NCBI GenBank assembly: GCA_027600665.1
Contig: JADGJL010000441.1
Coordinates: forward strand, 1 to 21,052
Origin: Irineochytrium annulatum
Taxonomy: Eukaryota; Chytridiomycota; Chytridiomycetes; Chytridiales; Chytridiaceae
Length of the DNA: 21,052 nt
Reading direction: 5' to 3'
Shown in pieces: positions 1-9,442 of this stretch (its first letter is position 1; each line of letters begins with the position of its first letter). The notes under the pieces were generated by a model. The model saw nothing but the letters and a program-made list of their open reading frames with translations, did not search any database and was not told where the DNA came from. The translations under genes were made by a program, and so were the position numbers.

Positions 1-224
1 CTCCCGGCCCCACCCATCTGGCTGCCGATGGCTCCGCCCAGTAGGAGACCACCAAGGAGGGGAAGAAAGCCGTCACCACTATTGTGGTGGTGGTGGTGGG
101 AGTCAGTGTGGTGGTGTCCCCAGTTCCCCCCTGAGCTCCATCCGCCGCCGCTGTGTCCGCTATCGTGATGATGGCCGCTGCCGGAACTTGAGTCGCCCCC
201 GCCAAAGAAGCCCGACGATTCCAT
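1..224 (-). CDS. Gly/His/Ser-rich small protein, 3' part outside window
   Basis: The start ATG is at 224-222 in a favourable context (GCCAACATGG), and the frame stays open to the left edge, giving the first 74 residues. The protein opens MESSGFFGGGDSSSGSG and is then dominated by Gly, His and Ser. A run of five His residues comes from a CAC-repeat stretch around 80-100, followed by a short hydrophobic Gly/Leu segment (FLPLLGGLLLGGAIGS) near residues 56-70. The composition suggests a low-complexity protein with a glycine-zipper-like or membrane-associated segment. I do not recognise a family. The same frame stays open upstream to an ATG at about 437, but that stretch does not look coding, so I prefer the start at 224. 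Its end and any introns lie outside the window. Confidence 0.55.
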   Translation of the reverse strand, partial: MESSGFFGGGDSSSGSGHHHDSGHSGGGWSSGGNWGHHHTDSHHHHHNSGDGFLPLLGGLLLGGAIGSQMGGAG

Positions 225-451
225 GTTGGCGACGATGCAGCGCAGAGGAAGACTGATCAAGTGAGAGTATCCAACGCGCAGGAAAGGTCCACGTTTGACG
301 AAATCACATGAGTTTACGAAGGCAAAAAGGCTTGAAAGGGCAACACGGCTGACGGCCGATGCGAGAAGGAACCATTTGTTCCACAGTTGAGATCGTATTA
401 GTACGTGAATTATGATGGTATTATAGTAATGTGTCATCAAGCGTTCTCCTG

Positions 452-2975
452 TCACCGCCAGAACATCCTTGTCAACCAGCTCCATCTTGACCTAGGCTCA
501 ATTGCCGCTTCGGCTGCTTGAACGGTGACTTCACGCGTTGACCATAGCGACACGGTCGAAGCAGACGCCACTGGCTGGGGCCGAACGTCTCGCGGCACAA
601 CCGTGCCCGTGCCCTCCTCCTCCTCCTCGCCCACAAGCGCGTTATAGTTGTAAAGAAGCGTAGAGGAGGAGGAGATGAGCGACGGCGCGTTTGCGGACCG
701 CGGATACATATCTGGGGTCTCGTATGTGGGTAACGTGGATGCGGCACGCATGAGTTTTAGGGGTGATTTGTCAAGCACGTCGCGCTTGCAGATGGGACAC
801 AGGCGATTATGGTTGAGCAGCCAGGGATCAATGCTGTTCAGAGTATGTTGTCAACGCAGTCTGATTCGCTTCAAAGCAAAACACCTCGTACCATACACCA
901 TGGAACTGATGGTTACATGGCAGCTGCCTGACGACGCTCCCGACCATGAACTCGTCAATGCATATTGCGCAGCAACGTCGCGTCCCACCCGCTGCCCGAC
1001 TTGTTGGCACCGTTGGCTTCGTCGGCTCTCCTAACGAGGAGATATCCCCTTTCTCGTGATCGAGCTCGTCCAGTGATTCTTCCTTCTGCAACGAAGTTCC
1101 CTCCTCGTCGTCTTGGAGGTCATGCTCCGTGATAACCTTCGCGGGCAGCACGATTTTCTCTAAAGCCTCATCTTTGCCAGCCCCTGCTAACGTAAACAAT
1201 GCCAGTTAATGATGAGACCATAACGTCCGGCGAGACAAACCTTCACTTCCGGCCACCCGGCCGTAGACAGCATACGACCTGATAATCCCGACCAGCAAGC
1301 AAACCGTTGTGAACAAGACGCCCATGACGAAGAACGCCAGCGCGAGGAACATCATGTCCGCCAGAAAGCCCAGCAGCCCACCCCGCGACCCCGTTGGCGA
1401 CATCCGCTTCCCGTTCCCACCCGCGCCACCCGGGACGACCCAACCGCCGCTCGGCCACCCATCCCTCGTTAGCTCGACCCACAGCGCCCTGAACCTGCCA
1501 ACGCCGACGCCTCCGCCGTCACCTCCACCCCGCTTCAACAGGCTGGGCACCCTGCTCCGCTCCGCCAGCGAGATGATGCCGCCGGCGTCGTGCGCCGTGA
1601 GGAACATAGCGTTCAACTCGACGGCCTCGCCGACGGCGTTGGCGGACATGCGGACGGGGATGTCGGCATCTCCGCCGGCGGCCCCGTCGAGCGTGTTGTG
1701 GATCATCGCGCCGGCGAACCCGGCGCGCTGGGCGTTGAGGAGCTTCTGGTCGAAGGGGCAGTTGCCCCGCTGGATGAGCGCGTACCAGTTCGTTTTGAGC
1801 CGAGGTAGGCTGTCTGCGGGGGTTGTGGGGTTTGCTACGGAGGTTGCAGACGCGGGCTGCGTCTCGGAGACGGCGCGACGCGGTCGCGTCTTCTTCGGCG
1901 CGTTGTCGTTGTTGTCTGCCGGCGACGGGGAGCTTTGTGTGGCGGTGATGGTGGACGTGGCAGAGAGGGTATTGATAGATTCCGTCAACGAGAACTTGAA
2001 TACCCTTGAACGGAGTCCCTGAAGGGTGGTCGTAGCTTGCTGAGTCGACGTTGCAACCGAGGGGGACGTCGTCGGTAGCAATGGCACCGTTATGGTCGTG
2101 ACAACTACCGGCTCGGGAGATGCAGCAAGGGAGATAGTCTTGACAGCGAACAGGTTCGTGACCACGGGGTTGACGTCCACCGTCGGTACACCGACGCCGA
2201 CCGCCTCGACTGCTGTCTTCGTCGCGTTCTTCTTCCTTCGGCTGCTCGGGCTCCAGTCAATGCTCTTCACCCCGTCCACCACCGTCTGCCTACCCGGCTC
2301 CATAGCCGCGTCCGCCGGAGCATAATCCAATCCAACCACAGGCGGAAGTTTGATCATGAAGGGCTCGCACGCGTCAATGTCCTCCAGGACCAGCAACGGC
2401 GCGCGAACCGTCGACTGCAACGTCCCACCGAACAGCGCGGGCACGGCCAGCGCGGAAAAAATTCCCTCCGGCCTTATGTGCACGTCCACGTGGATCGCCT
2501 GCAACAACGCCTCCTCCACGGGATGATGAGGTTCGTGGTGAGCTGACGCGTCCAACTTCTTGAACCTCGCGTCAACCTCCATGACGTTCCCGCGGGCTCC
2601 GTGCCGCAGGCTTCCCAACACCGTCACGTTCACCGTCGAATCCAGACCGATGTTCCTGACGTTTCCAGCGCCACTCGGCTTGCTCGAGCGGCCGACGTTG
2701 CCCACCATCGCGAAGCCAATGGCGGCGCGCGGGCTTGTGGCCAGGACGAACGAGAGGATGGTGAAGATGCTGAGGAAGAGACGGAGGAAGGTAAGGAGCG
2801 TCTGTTCTGGACCGGAGTCCGACGCGTCATTGCGAAGGCGCGTCGTCGTCCTAGCCCTGGACCGCGTGTGAGTGGACTAGAGACGGAACACGCTTCTTCC
2901 TCACCGAAAGATGGTCAAGTCCTGGGGTGGCAGCCCGGTGGTGGGCTGCTGGGATGTTGGTGATGGAGAGGACAT
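452..2975 (-). CDS. PA-TM-RING-H2 E3 ubiquitin ligase
   Basis: A membrane-anchored E3 ubiquitin ligase of the PA-TM-RING family (RNF13/RNF167/GRAIL type), expected in endosomal, vacuolar or secretory membranes. Proposed exons are 2975-2905, 2850-1241, 1186-892 and 833-452, totalling 2358 nt and 785 residues. Features in order: a hydrophobic signal or anchor near residues 42-61; a long Ser/Thr-rich region; a protease-associated domain around residues 380-470 (QRGNCPFDQKLLNAQRAG); a transmembrane helix near 522-548 (MMFLALAFFVMGVLFTTVCLL); and a RING-H2 finger at about 633-674 (CAIC, then LPCNHQFHGVCIDPW, then CPIC) with all eight zinc ligands. The tail contains an acidic EEEEE patch. The RING is split by the 891-834 intron, and only donor GTACGA at 891 restores the sixth ligand. 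The first exon is inferred from phase and a GTGAGG donor. If it is wrong, the protein starts at the ATG at 2708, without its signal peptide. Confidence 0.85.
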
Positions 2976-3157
2976 CGTGATCAGCGACGCGATGTCCTCT
3001 GTTTGGGACGATTGGACCGCGTCGGTGGCACGAAAATCAACAATACAATGCAATGCGGTACACTCTAGCTGCAAGATTGCGGTGGTAATTTGGGTACGAC
3101 GACACCAAGAATAATACAACGTAACAAGAACGAAAAAGATACGCGACGTGCAAGACC

Positions 3158-5432
3158 TCAAGAGTTTATGGTCTTGAAAACGTTGAATCCGCTGCCCGCC
3201 GTGCTGCCCAGCACACCTTGCAACTGCCCCAGCCAGTGCACCTCTTTGATGTCCTCCTGACCTTGATGCACGAACAGAAGCTGCGGCGGCACTTCCACTT
3301 GACCGCCGGCATTGCCCATCACGCCCTCCTCCTCGGGATCCCTCTCCAGCGCTAAATCCCACAGCGTAATCTGATCGTCGGCGCCCGCGACCGCGATGAC
3401 GGACGATTCGAATGGATGCCACTCCAGTGAAGTGATCTGTTCCTTATGCCACGAAAACGTCGCGGCAGGTGTCGAGTTCGTTTTGGAAATGTGAGCAGCG
3501 TGCACGTTTCGCAAATCCCAGATAGAGAAGGCGCCAGAGTCGGAGCCGGATGCGATAAGCTTATCAGATAACCTGATATCGAGAAAAAGGAGAAGTCAGT
3601 ATCCGGTTCGAAAGGTAGCTAGAAACGTCAAAGGTGCACAAGGATGTCCAGCTACAAAATAGTGAAGCGTGAGGTGATAACAGTTCACGCAACGTGGAGT
3701 TCACTGGTAGTGTGCTATTGCTGCAATGGTGAGGGTTATAGCACACCGTAACAAGACCCCGCGAGCGGGTACGGCGGCAACAAATAACCGTAGAGCGGTG
3801 CCGCGAGAGTGAACAATGGCCAGAATAAACTAACCGATTCCAGCTGATGACATTCACATCCGAATCGTGCGCAACATAGGAGATCTGCGCCTTCTTCGGG
3901 TCCCGAATGTCCCAGATGCGAACGGTCTTATCTGCAGAGCACGAAGCAAACACCGTCTCCTCTTGAGGAGCCCACTGAATGTCCTCGACGGACGACTCAT
4001 GGCCCAAGAACGGCTTCGGGGAAGTCTCGAAGCGAGACTGGCTCTGGGTAGTCAGGTAGATCTGGCGCGCAACATCGCCGGTGAGAAGTCTGGAAATTGG
4101 GCAAAAAAAAACCCAAATGAGAATCGGAGAAAAAAAATTGAAGACAACGCTCTGGACGGCGATGTCCGACACGAACGAAAAACACACCGTCCATTGCCAT
4201 TGATGGTCGACCAGTCCATCGCAAAGCCTTCATTCCGCCCATGTCGGTCAACTACATGCACGGGCTTCAAATCCCGTTGCGGAATGAGGCCAGGGGTATC
4301 GATCGCGGCGGCGTGTTGCGTCAAGTCCCAGATGTACACTTTCCCGACGTCCGACCAAGTCGCGGCAACGTGGTGTTCCGGATGAGGCATGACACGGATG
4401 CGGTTAACGCCGCCGTTATGCGGGATCGAGCGGTATTCGAGAACGGGGTCCTCGTCGAGATCGTCTTCGTCGTCATCTTCGTCGTCTGCGATGAACAAGG
4501 TCAGCACACTCGTAAGAAGGACAAGATTACGAAAGGGCAATTAAACGCTTTGCGAGATATTACCATCGGCATCCTTTGTCCGGTGAAGCTCCGAGAGCTT
4601 CATTACGTAAACTTTGTTGTCCTTCGCATGCTCGGCTTGTGAACCTGCAACTAGGTAGGTGGTCATCGGAAACTGCATTTTTATTGTGAAGACTTAGTTG
4701 TAGCTCAAGGCGCCAACAAACACATAACCAAACAGAGGAAGACAAAATAATTAGACTGAAACAAACACGCATACCGATTTTCTGCCCAGGCCCAAATTGT
4801 CACGAAGGACGTCGAAGCTAAGGCATGGCCATTCCACTTGGATCTGATGAAGCATCTCGTATGCGGAGCTGTCGTGCACGAGAACCTCGCCCTCCCCAAG
4901 AGCTTGTCCCGGCAGAAACACCTGCACGTTGTCCTCGTCCTCCTCTTCTTCCTGCTGACGCTGACGCTCGAGTTGCCGGGCGGCTTTTGCTGAATCGTCA
5001 ACGTCCATGGCTTATTAAACGACATTTTTAGTTGACAAAATCATCTACAAGTCACAACGCGACGCGACGCGTGCTAAGCAAAGCAAAAGAAACCCCGAAG
5101 AGATCAGCCATCTCACCTGCGTCGTCCTCCTCGTCCTCATCGTCCTCAACGATATCCTCGAAGCCGTCGTCATCGTCATCGAGCTCATCATCGAAAGGGT
5201 CCTCGAACTCGCCCATGCCGCCTTGATCATCATTGCCTCCATCGTGTGCGTCCTCCGCCGTCCGCATCACCTGGTCATTGTCGGTGTTTGGCCGCTTCCG
5301 GGCCACTTCCGGCGCATATCCAACAGCGGGACTCGATGAAGCCGGATCTGACGAGATACCAGCAGCATCCGACCCGTTCGCTGGCTGATCCGCAGCCTGT
5401 TGTTTCCGTTTCGACGCTTTCTTAGACGGCAT
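3158..5432 (-). CDS. RRB1: Rrb1/GRWD1-type WD-repeat ribosome biogenesis protein
   Basis: A nucleolar WD-repeat protein; yeast Rrb1 is the dedicated chaperone of ribosomal protein uL3 (Rpl3), and the human homologue is GRWD1. Exons are 5432-5117, 5010-4775, 4672-4564, 4485-4188, 4089-3835 and 3572-3158, totalling 1629 nt and 542 residues, close to yeast Rrb1. The N terminus has a basic stretch (SKKASKRKQQ) and a long Asp/Glu-rich region to about residue 105. The RBBP4-type histone-binding N-terminal domain follows at about 136-180 (VFLPGQALGEGE, SAYEMLHQIQVEWPCLSFD). The WD propeller includes VYIWDLTQHAA, SADKTVRIWDIRDPKK near 372-384 and DDQITLWDL near 470-478. The start is the ATG at 5432; an in-frame TTG lies just upstream but is unlikely to be used. 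Intron 5 (3834-3573, 262 nt) is far longer than the others. The gene is divergent from XPB with 124 bp between start codons. Confidence 0.93.
3661..3746. repeat. Two adjacent inverted repeats inside the long Rrb1 intron
   Basis: Inside the 262-nt intron (3834-3573), GTGTGCTAT at 3710-3718 pairs perfectly with ATAGCACAC at 3738-3746 (9 bp, 19-nt loop). Next to it, GCGTGA at 3667-3672 pairs with TCACGC at 3685-3690, and AGTGAA at 3661-3666 pairs with TTCACT at 3700-3705, giving a 6+6 bp stem with a one-sided 9-nt bulge. They could form two hairpins in the pre-mRNA. I found no H box (ANANNA), ACA tail or C/D boxes in the expected places, so I do not call a snoRNA. Confidence 0.45.
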
Positions 5433-5556
5433 GTCGCTTTCTTGCAAAGAAAAGCAGTCAAAACTTTTGGAAAGCCGCAGTTGAATGGGGTGTGCCTAAG
5501 TTCCAGTCCTAAGTCGCCGCGCCCGTTCTTTACCTCGCCGTCGGCGGCTTTCTCCC
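5433..5556. promoter_or_regulatory. Divergent promoter region between RRB1 and XPB
   Basis: Only 124 bp separate the start codons of the minus-strand Rrb1 gene (5432) and the plus-strand XPB gene (5557), so both promoters and both 5' UTRs must lie here or overlap the coding sequences. I see no TATA box. The XPB-proximal half is CG- and pyrimidine-rich (CGCCGCGCCC near 5515), as expected for TATA-less housekeeping promoters. Shared regulation is inferred from the spacing only. Confidence 0.6.
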
Positions 5557-8272
5557 ATGTCGAAGCGATCCTTCGATGGCGGTACCGGGTACAGAGGCCG
5601 GGGCCGGGGTCGCGGTCGCGGTCGGGGTCAGGTAGCTGGCTTTGACGGGCCGATGGAGAAGCGGCTCAAGGTGGATGATCAGAGGAGTGCCCACGACGAG
5701 GAGATGGCCAAGTACGCGGACTTTGTGCCCGTCATGAAGGAGCACTTCATTAGCGTGCCGATCAAGGCCAAGCTGAGCGTCCCGACTTCAGATCCGTCGG
5801 CCCGCGCCGGCGCGATTCAGGACCTGGCCTCGCAGCTCTTCACCCCGCCTGCGGCCGATTACTCCTTTTTGCCCGTGAAGCCGGATTCGAAGGGCCGCCC
5901 GCTGTGGGTTGCAGATGATGGGAGGATCCTGTTGGAGGCGTTTTCTGCGAACGCGTCCAGCGCCATCGATTTCTTGATTACGATCGCGGAACCGGTCTCC
6001 AGGCCGTCGAGAATTCATGAATATAAGCTCACGCCGTACTCTTTGTATGCCGCTGTCTCGGTCGGGATGGAGACGGAGACGCTTTTGCAGGTCTTGGAGC
6101 GCTACTCGAAGAATAAAGTTCCAGACAGCGTGAATAACTTCATCAGGGAATGCACTAATACCTACGGCAAGGTCAAGTTGGTCCTAAAGCACAACAGGTG
6201 AGGATTACACGCTGTAGTGTATCTACGAGTACTAAGCGCGTGATTTGTTAGGTATTTCCTCGAGTCTAGCTATCCCGACATTCTGCGACTTCTGCTTCGC
6301 GACCCCGTGATAAACGCTTCCCGTGTTATTTCCACCGGAGAGGCGGAGCCGTTAATGTCCACGGCAGCCCGCTCACTTCTCGCCGCCCCACCGAAGCCAG
6401 GCGCTGCTGCGAATGGCAATGCAGCCGCTGGCACTGCTCCGATTGCGACGAACGATCTTGACTTCGGCGCTGTCATTCTCGACCGCGACTCTGACGACGA
6501 AGGAGACGTGAATAATGAGTCGGATTTTGCGCAGTCGTTTGAGATCACAAAAGCCAGTGTTGAAGAAGTAAAGCGGCGGTGTACGGAGAACCTTGATTAC
6601 CCGCTGATGGAGGAGTACGATTTCCGGCACGACGAGGTCAACGAGAACTTGGAGATAGATTTGAGCCCCAAATGCATCATTCGTGATTATCAGGAGAAGA
6701 GTTTGAGCAAGATGTTTGGAGGTGGTGGTGGGAGAGCTAGGTCTGGGATTATCGTATTGCCAACTGGCGCCGGTAAGACCTTAGTTGGGATCACGGCGGC
6801 TTGCACGGTGAAGAAGAGCACGTTGGTTCTTTGCACGAACGCCATTTCTGTTGAGCAGTGGGCAAGAGAGTTCAGGAATTGGTCCAATATTGCCGAGGGA
6901 AAGATCGCGAAGTTTACGTCGGAAAACAAAAGCAAGGTTGAATCCTATGATTGTAATTCGAGTAACTAACTGTTTGATAGTTCGTTGGCGAATCGGGCAT
7001 TGTCGTCTCTACTTACACCATGATCTCGCACTCCGGGAAGCGTAGCTGGGAGACAAATAAAATGCTTGAGTTCATCAGCGGTCGCGAATGGGGATTGTTG
7101 ATCTTGGATGAAGTGCACGTCGTTCCGGCGAACGTTTTTCGTAGAGTGTTGACGACCGTCGCCGCACATACAAAGCTTGGGCTTACTGCGACCCTGGTCC
7201 GAGAAGACGATAAGATTGCTGACTTGAATTTCTTGATTGGTCCAAAGCTTTACGAGGCCAACTGGATGGACCTTGCCAGCCGAGGACACATCGCGAAGGT
7301 CGAGGTAAGTCTTCAATATTGACCATTTGGGAAAATGTTGAGTATCCTCATTCGCAAAGGCGTGCGAGGTGTGGTGCCCGATGACGGGCGACTTCTATCG
7401 GGAGTACCTCACTTGCCCACCTCGAAAGCGTCGCCTTCTATGCGTCATGAACCCGTCCAAATTCATGGCCGCCCAGTATCTTATCCGAGCTCGTGAGGAG
7501 GCTGGCGATAAGATCATTGTTTTTTCTGACAACGTGTACGCGCTCTACACTTACGCGAAGAAGCTCGAAAAGCCATTTATTTATGGCAAGACCTCTCACG
7601 ACGAGCGCACGAAGATCTTGACGCTATTCAGGGAGTCTCATCCGAAGTTCAAGACGATCTTCCTGTCGAAAGTCGGGGACACGTCGCTGGACTTGCCGGA
7701 GGCGACGTGTCTCATTCAAATCTCTTCCCAGTTTGGATCTCGTCGTCAGGAGGCGCAGCGAATGGGGAGAATTCTGAGGGCGAAGAGGAGGAACGAGGCC
7801 GGGTTCCGTAGTCGGTTCTTCACGCTTGTCAGTCGGGATACGGACGAAGTGGCTTTTTCGGACAAGAGGAAGCGTTTCTTGATCGATCAAGGTTATGAGT
7901 ACAAGGCAATACTTTTTTGAGGGATTCCGAGAAGCGACTTATCTTCTTACGAAATTATTGTAGGTCATCAAAGATCTTGGCGACCTTATTCCTCCGGAGA
8001 TCATTCCTACTTTGGAGTACTCGGACCTTAAAGATCAGCAAGCGTTACTTGCTGATGTTTTGAAGCAGAATGAGGATATGGCCGATGATGAGGAGGTGGA
8101 AACGAGAGAGGATGATCTTGCGGGAGAGTTCATGAAGAAGAAGCCAACGGGAGGACCGGGAAGCCGCGGTGGAGCCGTTAGGAAAGGCGCAGGTCGTGGC
8201 GAGGTCAACAAAAAGGTTGCGGAGAAGAAGAGGAACAACTTGTTCAAGGCGTTTTACAACAAGAAAAAGTGA
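5557..8272 (+). CDS. SSL2: TFIIH helicase/translocase XPB (Ssl2/Rad25)
   Basis: The XPB subunit of TFIIH, a 3'-5' SF2 DNA translocase that opens promoters for RNA polymerase II and acts in nucleotide excision repair. Exons are 5557-6197, 6252-6936, 6981-7304, 7360-7905 and 7964-8272, totalling 2505 nt and 834 residues (human about 780, yeast Ssl2 843). The N-terminal domain ([10 protein letters not shown], then the helicase-associated damage-recognition region) precedes motif I PTGAGKT at 384-390, the DEVH box at 485-488, LTATLVRED with the RED motif at 516-518, IIVFSDN, and motif [10 protein letters not shown] at 683-690. The C terminus is Lys/Gly-rich and ends NKKK. The extreme N terminus carries an unusual run of RG dipeptides. 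The last intron, 7906-7963, needs a GC donor (AAG|GCAATA) to join TAC AAG to GTC ATC (human YSFKVI). No catalytic residue is missing. Confidence 0.96.
5595..5632 (+). repeat. Short hexamer repeat encoding an N-terminal RG tract
   Basis: A near-perfect tandem repeat of GGNCGN hexamers (GGCCGG, GGTCGC, GGTCGG variants) at the start of the XPB coding region encodes alternating Arg-Gly, about six RG units. It is the only simple-sequence tract in that gene. RG tracts of this kind often bind nucleic acid or are arginine-methylated in other proteins; a role here is inference. Confidence 0.7.
7906..7963 (+). other. GC-AG intron in XPB
   Basis: This 58-nt intron begins GCAATA after ...TACAAG and ends TTGTAG before GTCATCAAAG. 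With no splice, the frame hits TGA at 7918-7920. The only nearby GT (7899) would put the downstream exon out of frame. The GC donor keeps the conserved XPB sequence (DQGY-x-x-K-VI) intact and follows an AAG exon end, as GC donors usually do. All other introns I placed in the window use GT-AG. Confidence 0.85.
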
Positions 8273-8382
8273 TGCATTTATTTTAATACATTGATCGTAC
8301 AGTAAACCCACTGTTTTCAAGGTCGTTAGTTGTTAAATTCGGACGTCGCTGGCCGCCTCTCAAACCCCGACATAGCGATCGA

Positions 8383-8430
8383 ATGAACGCATCGACATGC
8401 TGGAGATCCAGACCATCAGAGGCTTCCTAA
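8383..8430 (+). promoter_or_regulatory. Overlapping upstream ORF at the start of the orphan gene
   Basis: An ATG at 8383 opens a 15-codon reading frame that runs past the main ATG (8397) in another frame and stops at TAA 8428-8430. If transcription starts upstream of it, ribosomes that use it cannot reinitiate at the main start, so it would lower expression. The transcription start is unknown. Confidence 0.4.
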
Positions 8431-9442
8431 ACGCCATTAACAACCCCGAGAAGCCCCTGGATACGAAGGGTCTCATCGATGCTGTCGATGCGTTCTTGAA
8501 GAAGAAAAAGTGTCCGCCGAGATCACCTCCGGACTCCTTGAAGAAGTATCTCTCGCCGTCTCCATTCAAGGACAGAGGTACTGATGATTTCACATTCGCG
8601 TTGCTCTCGCTTGCCCTTTGCATTCCGCACTCTGATGTAGCCTCATTCTCCATCGAAGACTTCCAAGGGTTGGAGTTCGCCTCTTTCTTGGAGAAGAAGC
8701 TGATCCCACGGGCACAGGAGCCGTTGCCCGTGGAGGAAAGACCTTCACGGCCATCGTCGGATTTGGCGTTCCTGAGTTCCTCGGAATGCAACCTGTTGGA
8801 CACCTCGGCGTTGAACACTTCGACGGCGAGCGAGTTCTTTGACTCTGTTGAGCCGCGGAGCTCTTCGACTCCGATTCCTAGGTGTGTATTTTGTCTCACA
8901 GTACTGGTATTGACTTCCCGCTTTAGACTGGCAGAAGATTTTGATGCCGAGAAGTGCCTCCAGGATGGCTTAGACCCATTTATAACCAAAGATGGTTGGC
9001 GTCTAGAAACCGATGGTGGTCCTGACGATGTTGTAGACGCAAGTAAAAAGCGCTCGTTCGATTTGTCGCCTGATCGATTGGCGCGGCAAAGTGAAGAGCT
9101 TGGAGAAGAAGAATTTCATCCAGGTGGGAACTCTTTCATCGATGCATCGTTTAGGTGTATACGCCCGTGTGGGTCTCACTGTAAATTTCAGCATCGGAGA
9201 TTTCCTTTAATAGCTGCTCCTCAATCCCCGGTGACGCCCGATCAGAACTGACGGGGATCGGGTCCGATTTCGACGACGACGAGCCGCGGGACTCGCTGGA
9301 CAGACATCTTCACAACCCGGAGGCTTCATGGACTCCGATGGGAAAATACTTTGGACAGCGTTCCAAACCACTGGGTGAGTTGGAGGACTCCGCGGATGCC
9401 GAGAACAGAGTACGCAGCCTTTTCCCTATCTCCACAAAGTAA
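8397..9442 (+). CDS. Unrecognised acidic, Ser-rich protein
   Basis: I do not recognise this protein. Exon 1 is 8397-8881 and intron 1 is 8882-8926 (45 nt, in frame, no stop). The second junction has two frame-correct solutions: exons 8927-9123 and 9192-9442 (310 residues), or exons 8927-9154 and 9214-9442 (313 residues). The stop TAA is at 9440-9442. The N-terminal 110 residues look like a small helical domain (IRGFLNAINNPEKPLDTKG, then LLSLALCIPHSDVASFSIED). The rest is rich in Ser, Pro, Asp and Glu and probably disordered, with a DDDEPRDSLD patch and a C terminus ending SLFPISTK. No catalytic motif, signal peptide or membrane helix is visible. It lies 124 bp downstream of XPB in the same direction. 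An out-of-frame ATG at 8383 overlaps the start. Continuous coding sense through three exons with consistent splice sites supports a real gene. Confidence 0.75.

Noticed and set aside
224..440. Upstream extension of the Gly/His-rich gene to an in-frame ATG near 437
   Set aside because: The frame is open but its residues do not look coding, it would almost abut the RING gene stop at 452, and the ATG at 224 has a much better context.
1309..2022. Long plus-strand open frame (237 codons) opposite the RING ligase
   Set aside because: It is antisense to the PA domain and transmembrane exon, is rich in Pro/Ser/Arg as expected for a shadow of GC-rich coding DNA, and has no motif.
2630..2830. ATG at 2830 as start of the RING ligase
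   Set aside because: It is one base out of frame with the signal-like stretch, and no plausible intron between them restores phase; the exon at 2975-2905 fits better.
3600..3620. GGTTCGAAAGG, similar to a tRNA T-loop
   Set aside because: No matching acceptor, D or anticodon stems are found on either strand around it; it lies in an intron of the Rrb1 gene.
7899..7963. GT donor at 7899 for the last XPB intron
   Set aside because: It would join in the wrong phase and lose the conserved Y-x-K before VI; the GC donor at 7906 keeps both.
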